From: Pseudomonadales bacterium
Lineage (GTDB): Bacteria; Pseudomonadota; Gammaproteobacteria; Pseudomonadales; Azotimanducaceae
NCBI GenBank assembly: GCA_028285415.1
Contig: JANQPF010000017.1
Span: 1 to 64,000, forward strand
DNA: 64,000 nt
Reading direction: 5' to 3'
Shown: positions 52,430-61,107 of the stretch, piece by piece
Numbering within the stretch: the stretch's first letter is position 1
Layout: each line of letters opens with the position of its first letter
Translations under genes and position numbers: made by a program
The notes under the pieces: generated by a model
Seen by the model: the letters and a program-made list of their open reading frames with translations, nothing else
Database searches by the model: none
What the model was told of the DNA's origin: nothing

Positions 52430-52646
52430 TTTCCATGGTGTGAATCTTTGCGTATGCAGACTAAACGCAATGCGGTGAACTGGCGCACCGCGCTACGCCG
52501 CGGCTGGCTGCATGCAGGATCAGCCTCCCTGTGTAGCTTTCCGGGCTGTGATCGTCCAGCTTATATGCATGTCTTCGCCACTACTCGGACGGAATCACTA
52601 ACGCGGGCAACCGCGTCGCACAGTTGGGGCGAAGGACAATAGAATT

Positions 52647-54632
52647 ATGAACACTTATCGCCCAGAGATAGATGGTTTACGGGCCATTGCCGTTGTTAGC
52701 GTCATTCTTTACCACGCCAAGCTCAGCATTTTTGATGTCATTTGGTTTGAAGGTGGGTACCTTGGGGTCGATGTATTTTTTGTGATCAGCGGATACTTGA
52801 TCACCAAAATCCTGGTCTCTGAGCTGGACGATCAGGGCTACCTCAACTTTGCGAACTTTTACCAGCGTCGGGCAAAACGTATCTTGCCCATGTTGCTGAC
52901 GATGATGCTGGTCAGCTTTCCTTTTGCCTGGGCGCTGCTGTTGCCAACTGACCTTGTTGAATACGCACAAAGTGGGTTGTCGGCGATATTCTTTGGCTCA
53001 AATTTCTTTTTCTACTTTGCAACCACCGAATACGGGGCTGTAAGTTCGCTGCTGAAACCGTTCCTGCATACCTGGAGTCTTGGTATCGAGGAACAGTTTT
53101 ACCTGGTCTTTCCGGTGATTCTGATGCTGGTTTACCGATACGCCCGAGCGCATCTCCTGGCTGTGCTGGGTTTTCTTCTGGTGACCAGCCTGCTCCTATC
53201 TCAAAGTATGGAGAGCCGGAACGCAGACTTGAACTTTTATCTACCATTCTCCAGGTTCTGGGAACTCCTTGCGGGATCTCTGTTGGCGGTAGTAGGACTG
53301 AGATATGGCCACTTGAAACACCCCTTGGCGACCAACTTGTTGCCGTTGGTTGGTTTGTTCCTGGTGGGTTACTCGATTACCGTTTTTGACGGCCAGACAC
53401 CACACCCCGGGCTCATCACTCTTCTGCCAATTCTAGGCGTGTCATTGATAATAGCTTTCTCAACCACCCATGACCTGACAGGCAGGTTGCTGAGCACCCG
53501 GCCCATGGTTGGATTGGGGCTCATCAGCTACTCGGCTTATCTATGGCATTTCCCGTTGTTTGCGTTCTGCAGGATTTATGATCCTCACGCATCCGAACTG
53601 GACAAATTGTGGTGGATTGTTGCGACCCTGGTGTTGTCCACTGCTTCGTACTATCTGATCGAGAAACCGTTCCGAAGAAAGCTGCCGATTCGATATGCAG
53701 CAGCATCATTCATCATGGTTGTGGCGTCGGCAGTTGTGGCTGTGAACGTTGCGGTCATTGTTAACGATGGTTTCAAAGAACGGTACCCGTCGGTTGATAA
53801 CTACGAACTCGATAATCAAGCGCTGCGGAAACAGCGCGGAGAATTGTCGAACCAACTCTTCCTAGACCCGACAAGTCACTACCCAAACGCTGATGGGAGC
53901 AACATTCTGGTGGTTGGCAATTCCCACGGTGAACAGCTGGCTATGGTCATGCGTCATACCGATGCCATCATGGGACAGTTTCAAGTAGGTTGGCTCCGTT
54001 ATCGAAATCTGGCCTCAACCAATGGTTATATGCAGTTGTCTTGTTTTGATCATACGGTAACCGACATCACCCAAATGGATGAGCGCTTTTTTACCTCAGA
54101 TCTCTACCAGGGGGCACATCTGGTGGTCATTGCAACTCGCTACAACACGATGACATCAAGAACAAAAATGTTGTGTGAGTCAAAGGTCAAACGCACGGTG
54201 GGTAGCGATCTAGTCGGCACCGCAAATCTTATCAAGAGGGTGCTGGCAGATGGTAAACGCGTGGCCGTTGTGGGCAATTCCGTCGAGTTTGAAACTTCAG
54301 GTAAGCCGATTTCTGATGAGCTGTTGAATCAGTATGACGTACTGGATGTGGGTGAGATAAATCGCGCGCACTACTCCTATCGCAAAGAAGACGTGTTTGA
54401 ACTAAACAAGCAAGTGAGAGAAATTGCCGAGGCCGCCAACGTACCATACTGGAGTTTGACGCAGACATTGTGCGACGTAGAAGGCGAGGTTTGTTTTGGT
54501 CTGGACGACGACGGCAACAAGTTGTTTTATGACTATGGCCATTTTACCGTACCCGGTATTAAGTTTTATGCCGGCCGACTTCACGAGCAGGGCTTTTCGG
54601 CGTGGTTGGAACGAGCGTTTCATGGGAGGTAG
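52647..54632 (+). CDS. OafA/YrhL-type membrane O-acyltransferase with SGNH domain
   Basis: A 661-residue two-part protein. Residues 1-380 are ten or more helices of the acyltransferase-3 family, starting RPEIDGLRAIAVVSVILYHA with the family histidine and including FFVISGYLITKIL and SYSAYLWHFPL. The C-terminal part is an SGNH-like domain: serine motif VVGNSHGEQ and His block DYGHFTVPGIK. Such proteins move acetyl groups across the inner membrane onto sugars of surface glycans. The gene is visibly more A/T-rich than the core, consistent with recent transfer. Confidence 0.9.
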   Translation: MNTYRPEIDGLRAIAVVSVILYHAKLSIFDVIWFEGGYLGVDVFFVISGYLITKILVSELDDQGYLNFANFYQRRAKRILPMLLTMMLVSFPFAWALLLPTDLVEYAQSGLSAIFFGSNFFFYFATTEYGAVSSLLKPFLHTWSLGIEEQFYLVFPVILMLVYRYARAHLLAVLGFLLVTSLLLSQSMESRNADLNFYLPFSRFWELLAGSLLAVVGLRYGHLKHPLATNLLPLVGLFLVGYSITVFDGQTPHPGLITLLPILGVSLIIAFSTTHDLTGRLLSTRPMVGLGLISYSAYLWHFPLFAFCRIYDPHASELDKLWWIVATLVLSTASYYLIEKPFRRKLPIRYAAASFIMVVASAVVAVNVAVIVNDGFKERYPSVDNYELDNQALRKQRGELSNQLFLDPTSHYPNADGSNILVVGNSHGEQLAMVMRHTDAIMGQFQVGWLRYRNLASTNGYMQLSCFDHTVTDITQMDERFFTSDLYQGAHLVVIATRYNTMTSRTKMLCESKVKRTVGSDLVGTANLIKRVLADGKRVAVVGNSVEFETSGKPISDELLNQYDVLDVGEINRAHYSYRKEDVFELNKQVREIAEAANVPYWSLTQTLCDVEGEVCFGLDDDGNKLFYDYGHFTVPGIKFYAGRLHEQGFSAWLERAFHGR

Positions 54633-55054
54633 CCACTTTTGAGTGGTCGCGATTCTCTGGTGGAATTAAGGACGGTTCGGTTCGCCATCCCGACGCAGGG
54701 AGCGCTTATGGCCTATAAACTTCTAGTACACGCTGGTGATCGGTTTTTGGCGATCTTATGCGCCTGAACCAAGAGACCCGGTTTGGTTTCACAGTCCCAC
54801 GTTTTCTTCTTCGGATCCGGTCGATGTTGGACAGACCTGGCACGCGATGCAACTGTAGGGGTTCTGCCGGTTCAGGTATGTCGAAAGTGCCGACCCTGCT
54901 GATGAGACCTTTAACGTATGGCTCGCGCAGGTTTGTTGATAACTGTGAGAAGTTGGTTCTTTGCGGCTGTCCTGTGTTGGTGATTGCGACTTTCTGATCG
55001 GTTGGGAAACGACGTGGGTTGGTGCTAAGATTCGCGCCCCATCAGGACCGCTCA
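54633..55054. other. Region without a supported gene between acyltransferase and methyltransferase genes
   Basis: About 420 bases with only short frames that lack ribosome sites or protein-like composition (for example 54758-54997 plus and 54789-55064 minus). A weak promoter-like pair TTGGGA-18-TAAGAT lies at 55002-55031 near its end. It may be debris from cluster rearrangement. Confidence 0.4.
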
Positions 55055-55171
55055 ATGAACGCACCTAGCCGTGTGGAAGCATCAAATGATCAGGATCGAT
55101 TCAGGGAAGCTGCAGACCCGCTGAACGGGTTCATGGTAGCCCTCATGGCAAGAGATCGGGGGAAATGTTGA
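55055..55171 (+). CDS. Possible small ORF coupled to the methyltransferase gene
   Basis: A 38-codon frame starting MNAPSRVEASNDQDRF has AGGA seven bases before its ATG. Its TGA overlaps the next ATG (ATGTTGA at 55165). The peptide is polar with a hydrophobic FMVALMA segment near the end. It may be a leader that couples translation or a remnant; no family is recognised. Confidence 0.3.
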   Translation: MNAPSRVEASNDQDRFREAADPLNGFMVALMARDRGKC

Positions 55172-55992
55172 AAGTTCGTGCCTCACCGCCCGGCCACCGT
55201 AATCGGCATGCGGACCTGGCTGGGAAGCTCCCAGAAGAGTGCGTCGTCTGTACTTCGAAATACGTCAGCTATGTTAGGGATGTCCCTACGCTTTCTGCCG
55301 GTGTAGAAATACCTTTGTTCTACTGCATGGAGTGTGAATCGTTTACTAATCCATCCGGCTTTCTACCGACAGCCGAAACCGATGCAACGGAACTGGCGTT
55401 TCATATCAAAGTGCATGAGCGCAATGTGCTGCGTTCCCGTGCCTTGTTGAGAGAGATGAAGAAACAATATCCGGATCTTCAGCGCATAGTGGAAATTGGT
55501 TGCGGTACGGGATCGTTCGTTCGGGAAGCGCAGGACATGGGCTTTGATGCTGTTGGTTATGACATAAACGAGCAAGCGGTTGCATATGGCGTCGAACAAT
55601 ATGGCGCGAACATATCTGCCAGCTGGTGGAATTCGGATCTGCAGACTGAGCCGTTCGACATGTTGTTCTGCATCATGGTGTTGGAGCATCTGGAACAGCC
55701 GCGTGACCTCTTTACTGAAATGGTTGTTGCTGCGAGACGTTTTGGCGCTGGAGTTTTCGTTGCCGTCCCGGCGCTCAACCGCAATCGATGGAAGTACATA
55801 CTAGATCCGGATCCGACGCGGCCCGGAACACCGTTCTTCAACAACCGTGCGCACGTTACCCACTTTTCCAACATCGGCTTGCACAAGCTGGCAGAACAGT
55901 TTGAAGCGGGAATCAGGGAAGTCCGCTCCAACGTATCTGAAAATGAGATTGGGTGGGGTGGCTTCGTTTACGAGTTTCAATCGCCGGGATGA
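55165..55992 (+). CDS. Class I SAM-dependent methyltransferase with N-terminal zinc-type cysteines
   Basis: A 275-residue protein. An N-terminal CVVC ... CMEC arrangement (residues about 27-60) resembles the zinc ribbon of sugar methyltransferases. The Rossmann core has IVEIGCGTGSFVREAQDMGFDAVGYDIN (SAM motif I and acidic end of strand two) and MLFCIMVLEHLEQP. It is likely to methylate a sugar of the exported glycan. The ribosome site is weak; the start may be coupled to the short frame ending at 55171. Confidence 0.8.
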   Translation: MLKVRASPPGHRNRHADLAGKLPEECVVCTSKYVSYVRDVPTLSAGVEIPLFYCMECESFTNPSGFLPTAETDATELAFHIKVHERNVLRSRALLREMKKQYPDLQRIVEIGCGTGSFVREAQDMGFDAVGYDINEQAVAYGVEQYGANISASWWNSDLQTEPFDMLFCIMVLEHLEQPRDLFTEMVVAARRFGAGVFVAVPALNRNRWKYILDPDPTRPGTPFFNNRAHVTHFSNIGLHKLAEQFEAGIREVRSNVSENEIGWGGFVYEFQSPG

Positions 55993-56107
55993 GTTTCGCA
56001 GAATCGTCAGCGGTGCCCTCAGACGTCATTGCTGCAAGCGATAGCTCGTGCGGGAGGAGACCTCGTGATCACGCGCGTGTTGGTTTTTCTCTGAAGGCAT
56101 AGTAACG

Positions 56108-57376
56108 ATGGAGTTGAGTCTAGAGACAGGTTTGATGCTGCTGCTCATTCTGGTGAGCGGCGTTGCTGTCGCCAGCTATGCGCGATACCGAATGGATGTG
56201 CGGGTCAGACTGACGAGTATGCAGTTGGGGGATTCCTTAGATGATCTCAATGCCCAGCTTCTGCGTGATCGCGAGTCCGGTGAAGAAACAGCACGGCAGC
56301 TCCGCACGGGCTTACAGAGTCTGCAGGAACTGAATGATCGGATTGGGCGTCTCCGGGATGAACAGGCGGAAAACCTGGCGCTTCTTCGGAACGAACAGCA
56401 GCTTCTGCACGAACAGTCGAATGATTTAAGGAAGGAACAGCAGCAGCTTTTGCACGAACAGGTGAGCCAGGTCCGAAACGAACAGCAGCAGCTTTTACAC
56501 GATCAGGTGAGTCAGATCCGGGACGAAGCTAAGGTGTTTCAAAGCGACATTCGTGAGCTGACGGAAAACCGCGCGCAAGTTACCGAGGCTGAGCTGCTGG
56601 ACCTGCAAACGCGACTGGATACGAGAGAACAAAACTCGGCGGAAGTCTGGCGTCAACTCGACGTGGACCGGGTTGCAGATGTGGAACAGATTGCGGTGAT
56701 TGCCGGTGTCATGGCTGCGGATGGTCTGGCGGCAATTGAGCGCAACGAAATGGGTAAAGTTCCGGAGCCAATTCACGGCCATTCGCTGATGTTGTACCGG
56801 GTGCTGGCGGATTTCGGAGCTGACCGGATACCAGAGGTTGAGCGTTACCATCTCCTGGAGATCGGCACGACACGTGAAAAGTGGTGGGGACAGATGTCCA
56901 CATCTCGGCTCGCCTTGTTGTGCCGTGCGCTGGGGTTGAAGATGATATCTGTGGATATTGATGAGGAATCCAGTGCCAGCGGACGCGAGTCAACTAAGAT
57001 GTATGGCACAGCCGCGGATATTCATACCGAAGCTGGAGAAGTTTTCCTGCGAAACTGGGAAGGTGCGTTACCCCCTTATATATACGTCGATGCGTACGAC
57101 TACTATCACGAAGATCACTCAGATCATCGCATGCAACGTTATGAGACACTTCAGGGCGAGAAGATAAACGATCCTGCCTGCTGGAAAATGCACTTGGATT
57201 GCGCAGAACAGTTTGTTGCCAAGTGCCCCCCGGGCGGTATCGTCGTCTTCGACGACGTTTTTTTTGAGGACGGGGCGTGGGCCGGGAAAGGCAAAGACGC
57301 CGTTCCTTTCATGTTGGATGGGGGATTTCATATCGTAGGTCAAACGCCGCGAACCCTGATTCTCTGCAAAGACTGA
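56108..57376 (+). CDS. Membrane-anchored coiled-coil protein with C-terminal methyltransferase-like domain
   Basis: A 422-residue protein in three parts. Residues 8-27 are one membrane helix. Residues about 45-190 are a long charged coiled coil that includes near-exact 15-residue repeats: LRKEQQQLLHEQVSQ (107-121) and VRNEQQQLLHDQVSQ (122-136), preceded by a 14-residue version at 93-106. Residues 248-420 form a Rossmann domain of methyltransferase type (HLLEIGTTREKWWGQ, MISVDIDEES, GGIVVFDDVFFEDG). It lies 22 bases upstream of wzm. By analogy with WbdD, which pairs a methyltransferase with a coiled-coil ruler to set O-antigen length, it may be the chain terminator. That is inference; a kinase domain is absent. 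Confidence 0.75.
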   Translation: MELSLETGLMLLLILVSGVAVASYARYRMDVRVRLTSMQLGDSLDDLNAQLLRDRESGEETARQLRTGLQSLQELNDRIGRLRDEQAENLALLRNEQQLLHEQSNDLRKEQQQLLHEQVSQVRNEQQQLLHDQVSQIRDEAKVFQSDIRELTENRAQVTEAELLDLQTRLDTREQNSAEVWRQLDVDRVADVEQIAVIAGVMAADGLAAIERNEMGKVPEPIHGHSLMLYRVLADFGADRIPEVERYHLLEIGTTREKWWGQMSTSRLALLCRALGLKMISVDIDEESSASGRESTKMYGTAADIHTEAGEVFLRNWEGALPPYIYVDAYDYYHEDHSDHRMQRYETLQGEKINDPACWKMHLDCAEQFVAKCPPGGIVVFDDVFFEDGAWAGKGKDAVPFMLDGGFHIVGQTPRTLILCKD

Positions 57377-57398
57377 TCATTGAGTCCGAAACGGGATC

Positions 57399-58151
57399 GT
57401 GAACCGTAAATTCGTCGTCTTCTTATACAGGCACTTTTTGCACTCGCAAAGGCAGGAGGGTGGGCTCTGGTGGTTCTGGATGGTAGCGCTGCCCATTGTC
57501 CCGCTTGCGGCGTACATGTGCCTCGGTTTTCTGAAGATATTGCCCCATCAGGAGGGTATTCCCCGCCACCTCTACATCGTGATCGGCGTTACAGGCTGGC
57601 TGCTCTTTACGGATGCAATTCTCCAACCAGGCAACAGCATCGGCCGCTTTAAGGACTATTTCGTCCGGGACGAGGTTTCCATCAGCGGTTTGCTGGGTGC
57701 GTGGCTGCCGGAACGTTCCGTGGCGCTCGGTTTGCAGATCTTGTTCTGCCTCAGTCTTGTGGCGTGGGATTTCCCGCTGTTGGCGATCCAGGTACTGAGT
57801 TTCGTTGCTTTGCTGCTGTTGGGTTTCGCCGTGTTTTACTCGTTTGGGCAGGTGGCAGCGATACTGGGGCTGGTTTCACCCAGCCTGGCGAACCTGTTGA
57901 CCGTCAGCATTCGGTTTTTGATCTTTCTCAGCGGGGTCGTGTTCCCGTTGCCTGCTGCAGAAGCACTCGATCCCATCCGGGTGATCAACCCGTTCTACGT
58001 GTTCATCGACGCGTCGCGTAATGCACTCATCGGTATGCCGTTCGATTTGGTGCCGCTGGCGGTCTGGTGCGGCGTGGGGCTGACCGTGACATTGTTCCTA
58101 CGCTGGCGCCTGGGCAGACTCACGCCGTATCTGAGGAACTATCTGTTTTGA
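57399..58151 (+). CDS. wzm: ABC polysaccharide exporter, permease Wzm
   Basis: A 250-residue inner-membrane protein with six helices, of the ABC-2/TagG family (NRKFVVFLYRHFLHSQRQEGGLW, IVIGVTGWLLFTDAILQPGNSI, FKDYFVRDEVSISGLLGAW, INPFYVFIDASRNALIG). It moves lipid-linked glycan to the periplasm. GTG start. Its stop overlaps the TTG start of wzt (TTGA), the tight coupling usual for these pairs. Confidence 0.88.
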   Translation: MNRKFVVFLYRHFLHSQRQEGGLWWFWMVALPIVPLAAYMCLGFLKILPHQEGIPRHLYIVIGVTGWLLFTDAILQPGNSIGRFKDYFVRDEVSISGLLGAWLPERSVALGLQILFCLSLVAWDFPLLAIQVLSFVALLLLGFAVFYSFGQVAAILGLVSPSLANLLTVSIRFLIFLSGVVFPLPAAEALDPIRVINPFYVFIDASRNALIGMPFDLVPLAVWCGVGLTVTLFLRWRLGRLTPYLRNYLF

Positions 58152-59395
58152 CTTCCCTGCGTGCTCAGAATCTGGTGAAACGCTATGCGATATCCAGCGC
58201 CAGCCGTCGAGATGTGCTGAGACGGGAAATTCTGCGGAACTGGTTCGGCCTACGCGTGGCCAACAAGCAGGTCCGTTACCGCGAAGCGGTACGGGGGGTG
58301 ACGTTTGAAGTCGCCAAGGGCGAGTCGCTCGCTTTCATCGGCAGAAACGGCGCCGGTAAATCGACTATCCTGAAGCTGGTCATGGGTATTCTTACCGCAG
58401 ATGAGGGCCGCCTGGAAGTTTCGGGTGCAGTAGGAGGGCTGATCGAACTGGGCGCGGGTTTGGATGTCTCGAAAAGCGGTGAGGAGAACGTCATCGACCG
58501 GGCCGGCCTGCTTGGGATCGACGATGACCGGCTTCAGGAGTTTCTTGGTTCGATCGAGGATTTTGCTGAGCTTGGAGACCAGTTCTACGACCCTGTCGGC
58601 ACCTACTCGAGTGGCATGAAGGCAAGGCTTGGGTTTGCGATCGCGGTAATGCTGCCTTTCGATATCATGATCTGCGACGAGGCGCTCAGCGTGGGTGACG
58701 CCAGATTTGCCGCGAAGTGCCTGGCCAAGGTCAACGAGCTCAAAAAGGATCGTATCTTTCTGTTTGTGTCTCACTCCATGGCAATGGTGCAACGGTTCTG
58801 CGACAGAGGGATTGTGTTGGACAAAGGCGTAGCTGTTTTCTCCGGCGACGTCACCGAGGCGGTAGCGTACTACGAGGATAACATCCTCAATCGCGGCGAC
58901 GACACACCGAAGATAATAGACTTTGATCGAGCGTATGAATCGGAGCCAGCCCCTGTTGCTTCACGGTCCTTTCTTGAGCCGCTGTTGTTCAACACGGAAA
59001 AAGTAACCGAATGGCACGCCGAGGTTGGTGTCGACCGCGGCATTGACATTGCTTGGTCGATCAATCTAACAAGCGTACGCAGCAGCCCGGACGTTCAGTA
59101 TCGCCTGGGCTTTCCGGTGTTTGGCGGCGATGGGACCATGCAGTTTGGTTGTGCGCATGAAAACGTTCGGCAAACGGATACGGAAGTCCTATCGGGGAAA
59201 CTCGTGATTCCACGACACGGTCTTCACCCGGGTGTTTACTATGTCGTTATCTCTCTCTTTGAGGGGATGGAGCCGATCCTGCGCCAACTCGTTAAGGAAA
59301 TCAGAATCAGTTCGACCGGTATGCCTTACTTCGGCTCTTACTCTGTGGACCACAGCTGGATTCTCGGTAACGGGGAAGGCAAGCAAGATGCCTGA
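58148..59395 (+). CDS. wzt: ABC polysaccharide exporter, ATPase Wzt with C-terminal glycan-recognition domain
   Basis: A 415-residue protein. Residues 1-250 are the ABC ATPase: Walker A GRNGAGKST, signature TYSSGMKARLG, Walker B FDIMICDEAL and switch SHSMAMV. Residues about 260-415 form a beta-rich domain (VEVGVD-like strands, IDIAWSINLTS, LHPGVYYVVISLF) of the Wzt C-terminal type. In E. coli O8/O9a this domain binds the capped end of the glycan. TTG at 58148 is chosen for the overlap with wzm; earlier in-frame codons lie inside wzm. Confidence 0.88.
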   Translation: MTSLRAQNLVKRYAISSASRRDVLRREILRNWFGLRVANKQVRYREAVRGVTFEVAKGESLAFIGRNGAGKSTILKLVMGILTADEGRLEVSGAVGGLIELGAGLDVSKSGEENVIDRAGLLGIDDDRLQEFLGSIEDFAELGDQFYDPVGTYSSGMKARLGFAIAVMLPFDIMICDEALSVGDARFAAKCLAKVNELKKDRIFLFVSHSMAMVQRFCDRGIVLDKGVAVFSGDVTEAVAYYEDNILNRGDDTPKIIDFDRAYESEPAPVASRSFLEPLLFNTEKVTEWHAEVGVDRGIDIAWSINLTSVRSSPDVQYRLGFPVFGGDGTMQFGCAHENVRQTDTEVLSGKLVIPRHGLHPGVYYVVISLFEGMEPILRQLVKEIRISSTGMPYFGSYSVDHSWILGNGEGKQDA

Positions 59396-60200
59396 CACGT
59401 CTTCTGTCTTGTTAGATATTGGCGGCCTGCAGCTGGAAGTCCTCGATAATCTCAAAGACCGCGAATGGTACGAGCGGCGTGAAGCATTCGAGGAGGTAAA
59501 CTCGGTCTGGTATCGGCTGCTCGAACGCATTGGTGTGCGCACATACATCGACGTGGGTGCCAACTGCGGGCTCACCAGTCTTCTCGCTCTGCGGACGATC
59601 GCTGATTTGCATGTTTATGCCTTCGAGGCGGACAGCCGTCTGATTCCCCTCATCAGTCGCAATCTCAATAGGTATGGATTCGAAGGGTATCGGATCACGC
59701 ACGCGGTTGTTGGCGATGCAGATGGCAACTCCTCTTTTTCGTTGAATCCAGTATCCACCTTGGACAATAGGGTCAACAAGGAGGGTTGGGCGCAGGAAAG
59801 GGTTCCGATGGGCGCTCTGGATACATTGATCGACCCGACGGCGATCGAGTGGCCGCTGTACGCGAAACTCGATACACAGGGATTCGAACTGCACGTGTTC
59901 AAGGGGATGGAGAACCTGCTGGCCGCAGGTTCGGACTGGATAGTGAAAACCGAATTTGCCCCGATGTGGCTTGAATCGCAGAACACTTCGCCGGCCGAAT
60001 TGTTGCAGTATTTGCTGGAGCGATACCGGGTTTACGAAGCGCCCAACCGTGTTCAGTTCACTGCGGACGGCATCGAAGATTACTTGCAGCGGCCGCTTAT
60101 GCCGGAGCTCGTTCCCACTTTCATCGATCATGTAAGAAGCCTGAACACCGCGGGTCGGGGCTGGGTGGATTTGCTGGTGGTTCCGAATTGTTGGCGATGA
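59388..60200 (+). CDS. FkbM-family methyltransferase
   Basis: A 270-residue methyltransferase with the FkbM pattern: YIDVGANCGLTSLLALR (SAM motif I), YAFEADSRLIPLISRNL, HAVVGDADGNSSF, and LYAKLDTQGFELHVFKGMENLL. These enzymes O-methylate sugars and polyketides. ATG at 59388 has GAAGG upstream and overlaps the wzt end by eight bases, so its dosage is tied to the exporter. The frame is open further up within wzt but starts here. Confidence 0.87.
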   Translation: MPDTSSVLLDIGGLQLEVLDNLKDREWYERREAFEEVNSVWYRLLERIGVRTYIDVGANCGLTSLLALRTIADLHVYAFEADSRLIPLISRNLNRYGFEGYRITHAVVGDADGNSSFSLNPVSTLDNRVNKEGWAQERVPMGALDTLIDPTAIEWPLYAKLDTQGFELHVFKGMENLLAAGSDWIVKTEFAPMWLESQNTSPAELLQYLLERYRVYEAPNRVQFTADGIEDYLQRPLMPELVPTFIDHVRSLNTAGRGWVDLLVVPNCWR

Positions 60201-60240
60201 TCATGCAGGCACGGGTGAGAGAAGAATACGGATTCCGCGG

Positions 60241-61107
60241 ATGAGGTTGTCGATAGTCGTACCCAGTTTTAATCAGGGTCAGTTCATTGCCGCAACTCTG
60301 GATTCGCTTGTTGGGGAAGCCAGTGAAGGCACACTCGAGGTGATCGTCCAGGATGCGGGTAGCACCGACGGCACGCAGGAAATACTCGAGCGCTATAAGC
60401 GCCACCCGTTCATGCACATTTTTACGGAACAGGACGAGGGTCAGAGCGATGCGCTCAACAGAGGCTTCGAAAGGTGCACCGGCGATGTGCTGGGTTGGCT
60501 GAATTCCGACGATGTTTTGTGCGCGGGCGCCGTGGCGCGGGTGCTCAACGCTTTTAGTGCTGATCCCGAGGTTCAGCTGATATATGGTCGCGCCTATTTT
60601 GTCGACGAGTGCAGCGAGCGACTGGGTCTGTTTCCAACGGGAAGATTGACATCAATGAGCAACAGACACCGGTGCCCGATCTCACAACCTTCGACGTTCT
60701 TCAGGCGCGAGTGTTACGAAAGATGCGGCCCGATTAATCGCACTCGCAAATACTGTATGGACTATGAGCTCTGGACCAAGGTAGTCCTGCGCGAGGAAAA
60801 GGTTGCGTATCTGCCCGCCGTTCTGTCGTGCACGCGAATTCATGGAGATACGAAAACCCAAAACGGTGGACTGGCGTTCATCGAAGAGATCATCGAAATG
60901 CAGTCGGCTTTGTACGGCAGCTGTTCTCCGGTCTGGGTCATGTACAGTCACGCACGCAGCGGCTCGATCGCGCGCATTCCCGGGAAACTGGTCAGGTTTT
61001 CTCTCGCCGCGCTGAAGACCGTTCTGCGGCACCCATCGCTGCTCTGGTTCGGGGCCTATTCGCTGTGCGAGCGTGTGTTCGCCTCGGTACGCGAGAAACT
61101 GGCTTAA
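60241..61107 (+). CDS. Glycosyltransferase, GT2 family
   Basis: A 288-residue GT-A enzyme (LSIVVPSFNQGQFIAATLDSL, VIVQDAGSTDGTQEIL, metal motif WLNSDDVLCAG, SQPSTFFRRECYERCG, DYELWTKV). It is of the type that adds sugars to surface glycans using UDP- or GDP-sugars. Its stop TAA overlaps the next ATG (TAATG). Confidence 0.9.
   Translation: MRLSIVVPSFNQGQFIAATLDSLVGEASEGTLEVIVQDAGSTDGTQEILERYKRHPFMHIFTEQDEGQSDALNRGFERCTGDVLGWLNSDDVLCAGAVARVLNAFSADPEVQLIYGRAYFVDECSERLGLFPTGRLTSMSNRHRCPISQPSTFFRRECYERCGPINRTRKYCMDYELWTKVVLREEKVAYLPAVLSCTRIHGDTKTQNGGLAFIEEIIEMQSALYGSCSPVWVMYSHARSGSIARIPGKLVRFSLAALKTVLRHPSLLWFGAYSLCERVFASVREKLA

Noticed and set aside
52448-52642. 64-codon plus-strand frame between fcl and the acyltransferase
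   Set aside because: No Shine-Dalgarno, odd composition (Arg, Trp and Cys scattered) and no family resemblance.
54758-55064. Two overlapping short frames (plus 79 and minus 91 codons) in the gap before the methyltransferase
   Set aside because: No ribosome site, no protein-like composition and mutual overlap; chance frames.
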